Assembly (NCBI RefSeq): GCF_964204645.1
Contig: NC_134026.1
Location: 8,503,450-8,567,449 of the forward strand
DNA from: Tubulanus polymorphus
Taxonomy: Eukaryota > Nemertea > Palaeonemertea > Tubulaniformes > Tubulanidae
DNA: 64,000 bases
Reading direction: 5' to 3'
Shown: in pieces, positions 1-10,361 of the stretch
Position numbering within the stretch: the first letter of the stretch is position 1
Layout of the letters: each line of letters opens with the position of its first letter
Translations under genes and position numbers: made by a program
Notes under the pieces: generated by a model
What the model was told of the DNA's origin: nothing
Database searches by the model: none
Seen by the model: only the letters and a program-made list of their open reading frames with translations

Positions 1-205
1 GGCCAACATAAGATGAAGCAAAACAATTTACATTAACAGCTGTGATAGGTAGTTGTTCAATGCTGCCATTATTGAAGGCCCCTTGCATGAATGCTAGAGT
101 ATAAGCAGTGTTGAGGTCCATGATGTGTTCCAAGTGGAAGCTGGGACATAAATGAGAGTCCCGAGTAACAGTATTCCGGATTATATACACCCGGAATGTT
201 GTCAA
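1..205 (-). CDS. Unidentified partial open frame in the msi intron
   Basis: On the minus strand a frame is open from just after a TGA (206-208) to the left edge, about 68 codons. Its later part looks coding: MDLNTAYTLAFMQG and then NNGSIEQLPITAVNVN. No RRM or Musashi word is present, and the product does not continue exon 4 of msi. It could be a fragment of a transposable-element protein, or chance. A second frame over the same bases is also open (IPGVYNPEYCYSGLSF), which lowers confidence that either is translated. Confidence 0.2.
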   Translation of the reverse strand, partial: MTTFRVYIIRNTVTRDSHLCPSFHLEHIMDLNTAYTLAFMQGAFNNGSIEQLPITAVNVNCFASSYVG

Positions 206-615
206 TCACGGCTTTTTGCGGTGTATGCGCGCGCGTTTTAATGCCATGTCATTTCCACCTCCGTGGGGAGACTTGAAACGATTCCCCCTCCATTCAAAAC
301 ACAGGTAGATTCCAGTGTAAAGGATATTTACAAACCAAACACGATGGTGCTGTATAAATATAAATGATTCATAGCGCGGCATTTCTCTCTGCCCGGCTAC
401 CGCACAAAACCTGGAATATTTTTCACTACGAACTTAAAGTATACGGTGCTATTACACAATGTGGCTATTCTACGGGTGGCGTTTATTAATAGTGCTCAAA
501 ACATAACTGAAAACCTCTACTACAAGATGCACTCAGTTTCTTCGGAAAGACAGAGAAGAAAGAGAGAGAAAAGTTTAAAATGAAAGGAATAAATAAAAAA
601 GCAAGTTTTTCGTAC

Positions 616-706
616 CTTCTTGGCATCTAATATATGTGCATTATTTCCACAATTTAATACTTTATCTACACATGACGGGTCGCAAAAGGTTACAAAGCCA
701 AAGCCC
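616..706 (-). CDS. msi: msi coding exon 4 (RNP1)
   Basis: This 91-nt exon follows acceptor GTATTTGGATGTTTCAG and ends at donor GTACGA. It encodes [17 protein letters not shown] then [13 protein letters not shown]. From memory of the family, the loop after VDKVL is about two residues longer than the vertebrate AQSRHELDSKT. The intron that follows continues past base 1 or ends at an acceptor I do not see. Confidence 0.95.
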
Positions 707-1719
707 CTGAAACATCCAAATACAATCAATTAAAATGCAATTCTACCACTACTATACTTCTTTTCCATCCAAGACATAGCCGTCGATAATGAAACAAATC
801 GCACAGCTCCGAGACTGAATTTCTACTATGAGTGCAAAATAAAATCTACCGGCATTTGCCTATCTTACATGAATATACTGTATAATATATAGTTCGGTTC
901 TAAAGGACCTAGCCGAGCCATAAAGAGACTTTAAATTTCATTATGAGGAAAGTTATAAACTAGACTAACGCCTCTAGCATATAAAGACTCAAAAAGTTAC
1001 ATTTTCTAGACACTACTTTTCAACTATATATGAATATCAACTAGTGAATAAGACATGTAAATGCTATAAAATTTATCTTGCTATGGAAAATAAAAAACGA
1101 CAATAAATTTTAGCTCACCTAGATCGTTTAGTGATTGGGTCTTTCATGACCATGCATTCCTTCACTTCTCCGAACTTTTTGAAATACTCTCTGAGGCTCT
1201 CTGCAACGGAATCGTGCCCCATTAATTTACGTAATCCAATTTTTAGAGATTAGCTCAATTATATATCGCTGAGATTTCACTATATTTAGCTTTCAATTGC
1301 TTTTCGATTTTTCTTATCACGTTTCAAGAGTAATCGGCATTTCCAAATTTCTGACGTTAACCACTCTTGATACATTCAACGACCCTATTCTATAATCAAA
1401 CTCCGATTGATACGCGTACAACGTTAACTTACCTGGAGTAGTTTGCCAGCTAAGTCCTCCTATAAACATTTTCCTGAAAATAGAATTTCGACCGATAATG
1501 CCCGTGAAAGTGAACGCTAATCGCGTATCAAATCATCGACAGTATTCATCGATATGGTAGCACGATTTTTTGAAGTACACACACATATATCGCTTGAAAT
1601 CTCCCGCGCCGAAATCGAAACCTCAACAACAAAGCGACATATACGACGAAAAACACTTACCCCGGATGCTCCTCCATACCAGGAGAGGAGCTTTGTTGGT
1701 TCTGAATGTCCATTTTCAT
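616..1719 (-). CDS. msi: Musashi-family RNA-binding protein, 5' part (4 exons, partial)
   Basis: Musashi proteins carry two RRMs that bind UAG-containing sites in mRNA 3' UTRs and control translation, classically in neural and germline stem cells. Four exons (1661-1719, 1433-1473, 1119-1200, 616-706) join in frame into 91 residues. Residues 1-20 are a polar N-terminus; [13 protein letters not shown] (21-33) carries RNP2; [20 protein letters not shown] follows; RGFGFVTF (61-68) is RNP1; DPSCVDKVL is the next RRM1 segment. The conserved order and words [15 protein letters not shown] and [14 protein letters not shown] separate Musashi from DAZAP1 and hnRNP A. Introns are 187, 232 and 412 nt, all GT-AG. 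The start is the first ATG (1717-1719) after an in-frame TAG; a second in-frame ATG follows two codons later. The last exon ends in phase 0 after DAKK, where family members continue IDPKVAFPRR, so the rest of RRM1, RRM2 and the C-terminus lie beyond the left edge. Whether this is MSI1 or MSI2 is not meaningful outside vertebrates. Confidence 0.95.
1119..1200 (-). CDS. msi: msi coding exon 3 (RRM1 helix 1 to strand 3)
   Basis: This 82-nt exon encodes [18 protein letters not shown] and KDPITKRS of RRM1 (residues 35-60). The acceptor is TTCCGTTGCAG and the donor is GTGAGC. The last codon is split AG|G to give Arg61, the first residue of RNP1. Confidence 0.95.
1433..1473 (-). CDS. msi: msi coding exon 2 (RNP2 micro-exon)
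   Basis: This is a 41-nt micro-exon encoding [13 protein letters not shown], the first beta strand (RNP2) of RRM1. The acceptor is CTATTTTCAG and the donor is GTAAGT. Both edges fall inside codons (Gly20 and Glu34), so skipping it would remove 41 nt and shift the frame. Confidence 0.93.
1661..1719 (-). CDS. msi: msi coding exon 1 (start codon exon)
   Basis: This exon holds 19 codons plus two bases, [19 protein letters not shown] followed by a split Gly codon. The donor is GTAAGT directly after CCGGG. The upstream frame is closed by TAG about 30 nt before the ATG, so this is a true N-terminus unless a 5' UTR intron ends at the TTTTAG just upstream of the ATG, which could be an acceptor. The serine/glutamine-rich leader is short, as in other Musashi proteins. 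Confidence 0.9.
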
Positions 1720-1839
1720 GCTTCTAAAATCCCTACTGCTACTATACTAACGCAAGAACTGGAGATGCCAAACACGTGGATACTACTAAGACGGTTCGTT
1801 ACCTACTATTTACTACTACGTGGGAGGTTACATACTCTC

Positions 1840-1960
1840 TCCTAGCCGAACGCCGTCGACAGCTGATTGACAGCCAATCTAGCCAATGCTCGCGGGCGCT
1901 GGGGCGTTGCTTGGCTACTGATTTGATATTATCATTGACGTCACACATTTGCTCCACCTG
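1840..1960 (-). promoter_or_regulatory. Probable msi promoter-proximal region
   Basis: About 120-240 nt upstream of the msi ATG is a locally GC-rich stretch (CGCGGGCGCTGGGGCGTTGC near 1890) with two CCAAT pentamers (1874-1878 and 1883-1887, plus-strand orientation) and a palindromic CRE, TGACGTCA (1936-1943). CCAAT boxes and CREs typically sit within 200 bp of metazoan start sites. I see no convincing TATA box or Inr, so the exact start is not placed. Confidence 0.45.
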
Positions 1961-3046
1961 ACGGTAAAAACGAAAACAACCCACCCATAAACAAGTACGC
2001 TGAAGGCGTGAAAACAGACAGCGGCCACGAGTTTTTTGGAGAGCGCGTTACGGGTAAAATATTTTTCGTATTCATTCAACGGAGAACGCTTTGACATTTA
2101 AAGGTTTTCCAGTAAAAATGCTTCCCCGAGTTGATATCGTCTGGGACTTAAAAGTATCCTTAACGCTCGCATATAACGCAATAATCCACAAAGATTATCC
2201 TTTGATACCATTACAGAAGAAAAATCGTTGTTAAGAAAAATAATAAGTATATTCAGGTGTATTTGAAGAAAATGTTGCAGCTGCGTTTACCGCCTGGGGT
2301 ACAAAAAAACTCACGTAAAACGCCTTTTTACGCTGTTTTTTGTACTAGCTAACACTAGACTTGCAAAGTTTCCACAACTTGAATAAGTTGTCGGGTAAGC
2401 TCGATGATTTGGACGAAAATATGTTCGATGAATCGTTTTTATGAGTCGGCGTTTTTATGAGTCAGAAGTTGGCAGAAGACGGACGGAGACCTTTTAGCGC
2501 GTTTCTGACAAAAGACAAACTGTTTGTGTCTAGGCAAATTTCGAATAAATGCTGTCTAAAAGTTTAATGGCCAGGACGAAAGTGAAACGCGTGCTGTGTG
2601 CCATACAGGCATAGAGACAACACATTCGTGTCAAGACAATAATCACAATAAACATTGAGAGATTCTTTTCAGCTTTTCCCATGGAATATACGGTTCAACT
2701 TTTTCAGAGGTCACTAAAGCCCGTAACGGCACTTGCGTGTGCTTATGTGTTGAATTTCAACTATTCGACATTTGAAACGCGTAAATACGTGTTTTAAAGG
2801 CAATAAAGGTTACAGGTTATGAAATGTAACGGTTTGCGCGAGGTTTTTAGAATATTTCCTGATTGTTCCAATGAAGGAAGGCCTCCTAATATCGGATATA
2901 TTCGGTCCCTAGCTAGAGTAAATTGGAATACTTTAGGCCTCGGGTCTGGGTGACTTTTTGACGGCCATCGCGCGCTAAAGGCAGAAAGCGCCGTCTATCG
3001 GTGGATACTGGAAATTACTATACGTGAGACTGAAATTGAAGCTGGG

Positions 3047-3138
3047 CTAACCCTAACCCTAATCCTATTCCTCTCGACCCTCTAAACCCTAACACTCTGA
3101 CGTCTCTAACCCTAACCTCTCATCCGCTAGGCCTAACC
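3047..3138. repeat. Degenerate interstitial telomere-like repeats
   Basis: CTAACCCTAACCCTAATCC at 3047 is followed by degraded CCCTAA/CTAACC units up to 3138 (for example near 3087, 3107 and 3132). TTAGGG is the usual animal telomere repeat. A short decayed internal tract suggests an old repair or insertion event rather than a chromosome end. Confidence 0.6.
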
Positions 3139-3874
3139 ATGTCCTCTAGATCCTTAACCCAGGTTGAAAAGCCGCCATCTTGTTTTTTCTCCCGAAAACA
3201 TGGAATGGGTATTACTAGAGAAAGATCGTTCTCAGTTTGAGAGTATGAGCGGTCGTTGTTAATTAATGCTGAGATGGAATGGTTGAGTTTCCATGTGAAA
3301 TCAATTTATTGGGTTTACTCTCTATCTCTCTGGCCAATAATCCAATCTCACTACTCGGTATATTCAGGGTCACTCACAGTTGCACTATTGAACTACATTC
3401 TGCAATCATTCAACGTTTCATTAGCGTTCTATGTAAATGTAAAATACAATCTAATACAATTCAATCTATAATGTAAAACGAATGCAGTAATTTATTCATC
3501 ATTTAAACGGTCTCATGAAATGGCATTTCATTCGGCTTCGATAACGAGTATACGACATGTTTTGGAAGCTCCAACTTAAAAGCATCATGTGGGGAGATAG
3601 ACCAGAGGACTCGGAAAATCTTGCATGGACAACAATCTGTAGCCTCTGTAGCAAATCGAACATTCCAGTCACCATGTTTTTGAGACCAAGTTTATTCCAC
3701 AAATGTGTAGAAAATGTACCGATGGCTCAGCTATATTTCGAGGATACACTGGTTCTTCATAGGTTAGATTCGTCCTTCGTTGGGTCAGCTCTTCCCCGAA
3801 TACAAACACAAATAGCCAAGCTCCATGTCCTCGAAATGTAAGAAGACAGAACAGCTCATAAATAAGGATGATAC
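3139..3874. other. No recognisable gene
   Basis: Open frames of up to ~94 codons occur here (3557-3841 plus, 3669-3911 minus), but they overlap on opposite strands and neither shows a familiar domain. I see no clear splice-bounded exon. The right end abuts the inverted-repeat element at 3875. Confidence 0.4.
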
Positions 3875-4288
3875 CGCGAGAAATCCCACAATAATTAAGC
3901 CAAAAATGCAAAGTTCTTGAATAGAAAAAATGTATATATATATATTTGAGCGACGTTTCGGCTAAAAACTATTAGCCATCATCAGGCATAATGATTCAGA
4001 ATCGATTGACAAGATATGAATGTAACAAAATGAACTAACTGAGTGGTTAAAAGTTGAATACAGATTAAATTAATTAAAAACAAAGACCAGAAAAACAATA
4101 GTAAAGTACAGAGTAAGTAATTGACAAACTAGGGGTAATATTACAAGATGAAGTAATTTAAACACAAAGCCCTAAGCTTAAGTGATTAAAACGGAGGCAA
4201 ACTAAGGGGTAATCAAACAAAAAAAGGGCAGATATTTCTATTCAAGAACTTTGCATTTTCTGGCTTAATTATTGTGGGATTTCTCGCG
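3875..4288. mobile_element. Family B inverted-repeat element with hammerhead-like motif
   Basis: Both ends are near-identical inverted arms of about 53 nt: CGCGAGAAATCCCACAATAA at the left and its complement at the right (ending ATTGTGGGATTTCTCGCG). Each arm continues through AATGCAAAGTTCTTGAATAG. Inside the left arm, on the minus strand, lies CTGATGA, a hairpin and CGAAACGTCG (3948-3986). The interior (about 310 nt) is AT-rich with no coding. The GTGGGATTT edge and the motif are shared with the families at 17.4 and 38.4 kb. It is best read as a Penelope-like pseudo-LTR derivative or a foldback MITE. Confidence 0.6.
3948..3986 (-). ncRNA. Hammerhead-ribozyme-like motif (family B)
   Basis: On the minus strand the order is CTGATGA, one T, stem GGCTAA / TTAGCC closing a short loop, then GAAACGTCGCTC. 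CUGANGA and GAAA are the two conserved strands of the hammerhead core. The extra U before stem II and a poor stem III mean that catalysis is unlikely or non-canonical as it stands. Confidence 0.3.
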
Positions 4289-5083
4289 TTTATTCATCAT
4301 ACACGGATATTGTAAGGATGTTACCATTTGCTTAATATAAAAAAATAATTAAGACATCATATGTTTTAGGGCTCCCAAAACGATGTTACCCTTTTTTTTA
4401 TTTTAGACAAAAATGGCGACACCCTTCTTTTCAAGTTGTTCACTCTATGCGGAGTTCACAAGGCAAAAAAGTTCCGAAGAACTCCTCGCTTGCGTTAATA
4501 ATACGTTCTTTTGGTGCAAAGCACCGTAATTGCCGGCGTGTTCCAGAAGACCAAAACATCTCATCCGCGCGATACACTTTCATGCTTGATATAGCAACCC
4601 GTTCCCGACCCATTCAGCTTGGCTGATCATTTTGAAACTAATAAATTCGCGAGCGCCCTGATAGCTACCCGAATCCGAAACGCGAAACGGAAGCTCCGCC
4701 TGTCCCCGACGCGCGGCCTAGGCGTACATACGTATTATTGCACCTTGATCAATTTTTCTCGCTTCACAGTCAAAGGTGTTTGAAATAAAAGAGCCTCGAT
4801 CGCGCTCTTGTCGAAGGATGAGAAACATTCCGAACAGCATGCGCGGGCGCTAATTAATACACTAATTAGCCGACTTGAAGCAGAAAACACACACACACAC
4901 ACAAAGACAACCGTTCCCTATCGCGCTGGAATCTGCGAGCATGGTTCGTGAACGCGCATAAAAATTGCGTCAACAAAACAACGGCGAAGAATATGAGAGC
5001 GGATGGGGCGTTTAAAACTTTTCCTTTCGCATCGACGCATCGATACGCTGAAAAACTTCTTTACGTCGAAATTGCTCTTTTGA
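4289..5083. other. No recognisable gene
   Basis: This is mixed unique-looking sequence with a short (CA)n run near 4887-4903. A small frame starts at an ATG after TTTTAG near 4414 but stops after about 38 codons. Nothing is supported as a gene. Confidence 0.4.
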
Positions 5084-5314
<231 letters not shown>

Positions 5315-5499
5315 TGAGCACTTTGATAGACAACACTTCCGGAATTGCGTTTCTGTACTCTCGCGGCACGAGTGATTAAGACATACTCGGAGCAAAGGTC
5401 AAAGCGATAAAACCGAGATAGACGCAATGAAATTCATCTCTTGATTATCAGCTTGAAATGTCAGGCCGGATAGAAGATAAGATGCCGACATCGATGCAT

Positions 5500-5545
5500 A
5501 TTCCAATTCAATTCAATTTAAAAACTTTATTGAACCTTATACGTT
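5500..5545 (-). repeat. 3' tail of a non-LTR retroelement (minus)
   Basis: Read on the minus strand, GGTTCAATAAAGTTTTTAAA ends in TTGAATTGAATTG. The polyadenylation-like AATAAA plus a short tandem tail is the usual 3' end of LINE/SINE copies. A similar AATTCAATTCAATT tail lies at 6147-6195. Confidence 0.5.
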
Positions 5546-5889
5546 ACATTACGCGCATCGGGTCGTGAGCAATGAAGTGAGGAAAAAAGGATACAAATGT
5601 GAAGTATTGTCGAGGGATTGCGGCAGCAAAATAGTGCGTACTCCAAAATACGGACAAAGAAAGCATTGAGAAATTTATTATTATAAGTTAATAAATTTAT
5701 TATTAGAAATTTATTATTCATAAGTTTTTCATCAAAGTCTTTTTTGCCTTATATTTTTTTCGATACTTTTAGACGTTCAACCCAACACATACGAGAGTCA
5801 TTATAATGACTTCTTATGGCAGCACCCTGATAAAGAACAATTTAAGAGATGTGCATTAAGTACCTTTTTCACACAGGACATTAGATATC

Positions 5890-5960
5890 AAAATTAAGAG
5901 GCTGTCTGTATATAGGCCAATGGCCAATGTAAACAATGATATGATATGATATGATATGAT
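5890..5960 (+). repeat. Retroelement 3' tail with (ATGAT)n
   Basis: Sequence reading GTCTGTATATAGGCCAATGG leads into five ATGAT units at 5936-5960. It is consistent with the 3' end of a non-LTR element with a pentameric tail; no coding part is left. Confidence 0.5.
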
Positions 5961-7003
5961 ACAATTACAACAATAAGAAATGAAAAAGAATAAGATAAAA
6001 TGAATAAACTTCATCTTAAATTTCTGAAATTGGTAATGAAAATTACAAAAATCATTTTTCTGAAAATTTCAATGCTCATAAGGTGAAGCGGAAGGAAGTG
6101 AGAGATTTGCGCGGATCAAAATGTTCAGATATATACTTGGACACACAATTCAATTCAATTATTTAGAAGTTTTACAATAAAGTTTTGCAATAAAACATAC
6201 AAGTATAAAAAGCAATAAAAGAAAAGAAAGACATTGAATATCACAGAATAGAATTAACAAGAACAACGTCGTATAGATTCTAGATCATTCCAAAACTTCC
6301 TCAGCGCGAAGCGCGTATAGAGTCGCGGGCTCGGCAGACGATCTCGTCTCTGCATCGAATATGAATCACTGACTCGACTCGACCGCAATCGCGTGAAACA
6401 AAAATATTTTTATAAACGGAAAACAGAGAAATTGATAAACGATGAAACTGATTTATTTTGCAATGTTTGTCATCAATGCCGGCGAAGATTCGCACAAAAT
6501 GAATCTATCGATTAATTGGCAGTAGCAAATTGGTGCCGCCGTTCTTCGCTGTCACATAGTTTCGCGTTGTGCACTCGAATTTTCTTCGAAACGCTAACCT
6601 CGCGCCGGATCGATAGTTTGAAGATAACGCGGATTATCCTTCCAGTTTGACGTGCATGGAAAGGACAGAGGTGAAGAATGCGGCGTTGGTTATAAGTCTT
6701 TCAATCTCCGCGCGAAGGAACGAAAATCATAACCGCGAGTTTCAGTTTGTTGAAGGTCTCGTCTGGTTTGATAGCTCTCTCTCTCTTTATATATATGATC
6801 ACTAAGTCAAATAGACAACGAATGATGACGTTTTATAGAGGGGAGATTGAGAAAAGGAAACAAAAACGTCACTGGTGTATGATTTTTCGGCTGATATTGA
6901 AAATTGCAATTACCGAGGCTATATCCTCGTATATCCAGATCATGATACATAATACACGGGAGAATTATATTCGCTATTTAGCGTTCTAAAAATAAATGTA
7001 CCT
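5961..7003. other. No recognisable gene
   Basis: Apart from the AATTCAATTCAATT / AATAAAGTTTTG retroelement-tail remnant at about 6147-6195, I see short unrelated frames on both strands and no splice-bounded exon. Confidence 0.4.
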
Positions 7004-7690
7004 CAGGCGCGGATTCAGACGGTATAGCGCCGAGGGACGTGCTACTGTCGCGAACATTTCGTGCCCTTTTTTCGTTTTTCATCCCCAAAGTAAAGGACAC
7101 ATCATTTTAAAAGGCTCCGTCAATTCCGAAAAAAAACAAGAAAGGCACTTTTGGTCGTTTTTATTAATCCCAAAAGTAGAAAAGGGCACATTTTTTTACA
7201 AGACGAGGATGAATATCCACAAGGCATATTCAGTCTTCCATCAATTCCGAGAAAACAGGAAAAAAGAGCATTTAAGTCGTTTCTATTAAACCTAAAAGTA
7301 GAAAAGGGCACATCTTTACAAGACATGGCAGAATATCAAAACTGGCACATTCAGTTTTCCATCAATTCCGAGAAAACAAGATAGGACAGTCTCTATCAAC
7401 CCCAAAAAGTAGAAAAGGGCACATTTTTTACAAGACGAGGCTTTTAAGCAAAAATGCACATTCAGCCATTCTTCAGGATTTCATCCTATTGCCTGGAACC
7501 TACGCTTCAATGCAGTAAATCGCCTGGAAAGCACTTCGTTTCAGAACTTCATTTATCGCTTGGAAATTGCATCAAAAGCAGTTCATTTTCAAAATCTTCC
7601 GGGAGGACTCCAAGCCCCCGATCGTTTTTCGTGGATTATGCCCTTTTTTATATAAGTTGTGCTACTGTCGCGGGATCCGCCCCCACCCTG
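7004..7690. mobile_element. MITE-like element with internal tandem repeats
   Basis: The ends are imperfect inverted repeats (CAGGCGCGGATTC at the left; GGATCCGCCCCCACCCTG at the right). GTGCTACTGTCGCG occurs in direct orientation near both ends (7039 and 7659). The interior is mostly a tandem array (7085-7440). It carries no transposase, so it is non-autonomous. Confidence 0.55.
7085..7440. repeat. Tandem repeat, ~112-121 bp period
   Basis: AAAAGTAGAAAAGGGCACAT recurs at about 7172, 7293 and 7405 with a degraded earlier unit at 7091. TTCCATCAATTCCGAGAAAA recurs with the same spacing. Open frames here are by-products of the repeat. Confidence 0.8.
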
Positions 7691-8632
7691 GTTACCCTCA
7701 CAAAAATTGGATGCGACTATAGACCTTATCGAAGTCTGAATTTGTATAGATGAGCATTAGCAACCATCAGCAAGGGCAAAAATTGACGCCATCCAAATTC
7801 TTGTCCGATCTCGCAAGGCTTTGAACTCTACTGACCAACCATAGTTAAAATCTAGAAAGCTAGGCCAACATCAATCGGCTCGGCACATTAGCCACCGACT
7901 AACAGTACTCTCAAGTAACCTCCCACAGTAGAACGATGACCCCCGCAGTTTTCGATGAACTGTAAACAGTCAATTCTTATCGGAATACATAGAAAAAAAC
8001 GGGATTTCCTTTTTCCATTTTTCAATCCACAAAAATGCGAGGAAGCGGTATTCTGGTTAGACGTGTATTCGCCATCAGCGGGAAAAAGAAATACCACACC
8101 TTAACCTATTATGGCCTGTCTAAAAATCCGCACGCGCTACACAAACAGTAATCGGAAAATCTAACTTCAATTTCCTTTTATTATCGAAGGTTACACAGAA
8201 ACTGAGGAAGCAAGCGATGATGTTTTTTCCCAAGGCTGAAATTTATATTTGCTATTTTCGTCGAGATTCTAGCTTACGAATCAATACTCGCGCACTCTAT
8301 ATCAGGTAATAACATCCAGAAAGAAAATTGCATACAATATAGGCTTGTAACTGTTGTATTTTTCATGGTTGCCTCTACGGTTTTCAACAAGACGTACTCG
8401 CGGCTGTGCTAGTCGGTTTATGCACTGGGGTGCGTCTCCGTATCGCTGAATCCTCGAGACGTATAAACCCGTGTAAAAATGCCCTGAATAACCAGAAGGC
8501 TATAAGGGCAACCTTTGTTTAAGAATCAATGGAAAACGATGGTAAATAGCTGTGGTAAATCTTAGATTGTTCTATTTGTGATTACCTGGTTTTTGGTTGT
8601 TTACGTCCCAGGTTTACGATAGACCAGACCCG
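7691..8632. other. No recognisable gene
   Basis: No exon-like frame, RNA gene or clear repeat was seen. Confidence 0.35.
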
Positions 8633-8985
8633 CGATCACACGGAGACGATTTGGCCCGGGTCAAATTGGCACGGATCAGGCCCGAGTCAAATTTGGCCCG
8701 TGTCTCATTAGAGAGCGCGTTCGCACGCGAACCATTCACTCGATACTAAACAATGCTTGAGCAAAGTGAAGTGACTAACTACCGGAACCAGTTGCAATTC
8801 AAACGCGATGATTTGACCCGTGCTAAAATCTGGCTCGGGCTTGGACATACGTTTTTGGCCTGGGCCAAATAGGAACGGGCCTGAATTTGGCACCCGCGTG
8901 AACAGATTTCCCAGGACATATTCGGCTTAAAACGCTCGCCTGAGTCATGACTCCTGTGAGATCGAATGAATATGGGAACATCGGC
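8633..8985 (+). mobile_element. GGCCCGGG-family MITE, copy 1
   Basis: Starts CGATCACACGGAGACGATTT and is rich in the palindromic word TTTGGCCCGGGCCAAA and variants. It shares over 300 nt of colinear sequence with 34741-35060 and, inverted, with 63402-63749 (shared words include CAGTTGCAATTCAAACGC and CATTCACTCGATACTAAAC). No coding capacity. The three divergent copies identify a dispersed non-autonomous family. Confidence 0.8.
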
Positions 8986-10130
8986 TCTCAGAACAACGAG
9001 AACACAAAGGATAAGGCTTCTCGGGACGGACCGAAATTGGACAACCCAAACCATATAGGCTTCCCGTGAAACGATACTTAGTCGGGGCATTTATTTGGGC
9101 TTATATTCATTTATCTCGTATATTCTGATCGGGACAGCTCCGTAGTAGTATATGTTGTGAGGTACTTGTCTTGTTGGAGAATGTCAACTGACAAAACTCG
9201 CAAATGATGATAGATCACTCGTTGTGCATCACTCCAGCTAAGGGTTGCCATGGAAAAACATATCTTGGCAATAAATCATATAAGAAACAATAAAACATGA
9301 CATTTGACCAATTAGACTTAGCAGGAGCGAATTTTGTGCCACTTCGCCAGCCACTTTGTCACCTGGAGCGATAACCCTACGCGTGAATTGCCATTCACTT
9401 TCTCAGAGATTTAACCCTTTACTGCGACTGACCAAAAAAACTGTCGAATCAAAACAATAGCTTATACCTGAACGCTAAACGCCATCTTAGTCGGATCCAT
9501 TTTTGACTGTAAAAACCGTTACAATAATGTCTTCATGTTGATACCTACGTCACTACGTCATCAATATTGGCGTTACGTTGTAAAATAACAATTACAATTG
9601 AGAAATTCAGCGTTATTTTCACAATTATAGATACATTATATGACTTTTATTTTCCATTCGGTAAATTTTGGTAGTTTTGATAATGAGTTTTGAGTGGATG
9701 CGCCATACGTTATAAATATTGGGGGCTAACCCGGTTAGACTGGTTGCTGGTGATGTCATTACATTTATCGTTTTTTCTTGTTACATATATTTATTGCTTG
9801 TTTGGCTATTCAGTATTAAGTCTATTCGGTATCTAGTACCGTATTCGAGTTCAGCCCTCCGAGAAATCAATTCGAAATCTCCGACTTTAAATCCGAGGGT
9901 TTAAAGCGATAAACGCGCATTTTTGCAAAATCTATTACTCCGAACCGACGTTCGTGCACGCCTGCTTATCACCAAGAATTGAAAATCTTGAACGTGCCCA
10001 TCCGCGGGTATGTTCATCTATGCTATAGGGGGATATCACTGAGTTTCTTTTATTGGGAGGTGAGAGATAATATGACTATCAGAATAGAAAAGAGCGTTTG
10101 GGAATTTTGCTGGACCTGTCACAAAAAAAC
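8986..10130. other. No recognisable gene
   Basis: AT-rich with no splice-bounded exon. Short frames (9719-9904, 9979-10188) show no domain. Confidence 0.35.
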
Positions 10131-10361
10131 AGGGGCGGATTTAGGGGTGGTCTGGAGGGTCCGGACCCTTGCCTTCCCATTGAGGTGACCCTTTCCACCA
10201 AGACAAAGATCATTAAAACCTATAAATTCGCATAATTTGCGGTTGTAATCCTAGAAAATATGTAACACCGAAGGTGGGGCCCTGCTAATAGCCTATGAAG
10301 CCCTGCTTTATCGGAAAATTCCTTAGTCTTCGCTTTCTGCCTTCAAATTTTCCGCACGAGT
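10131..10361. mobile_element. AGGGGCGGAT-family repeat, copy 1
   Basis: Begins AGGGGCGGATTTAGGGGTGG and shares CGGACCCTTGCCTTCCCATT and the GCTGCTTTATCYGARAAAT region with copies at 37711-37976 and 42950-43156. The edges of the second copy, CAGGGGTGAATTAAGG and CTAGATCCGCTCCTG, form short inverted termini typical of MITEs. Confidence 0.65.

Noticed and set aside
8708-9090. Minus-strand frames of 61 and 103 codons
   Set aside because: They lie mostly within a dispersed non-coding MITE with two other copies that do not keep the frame.
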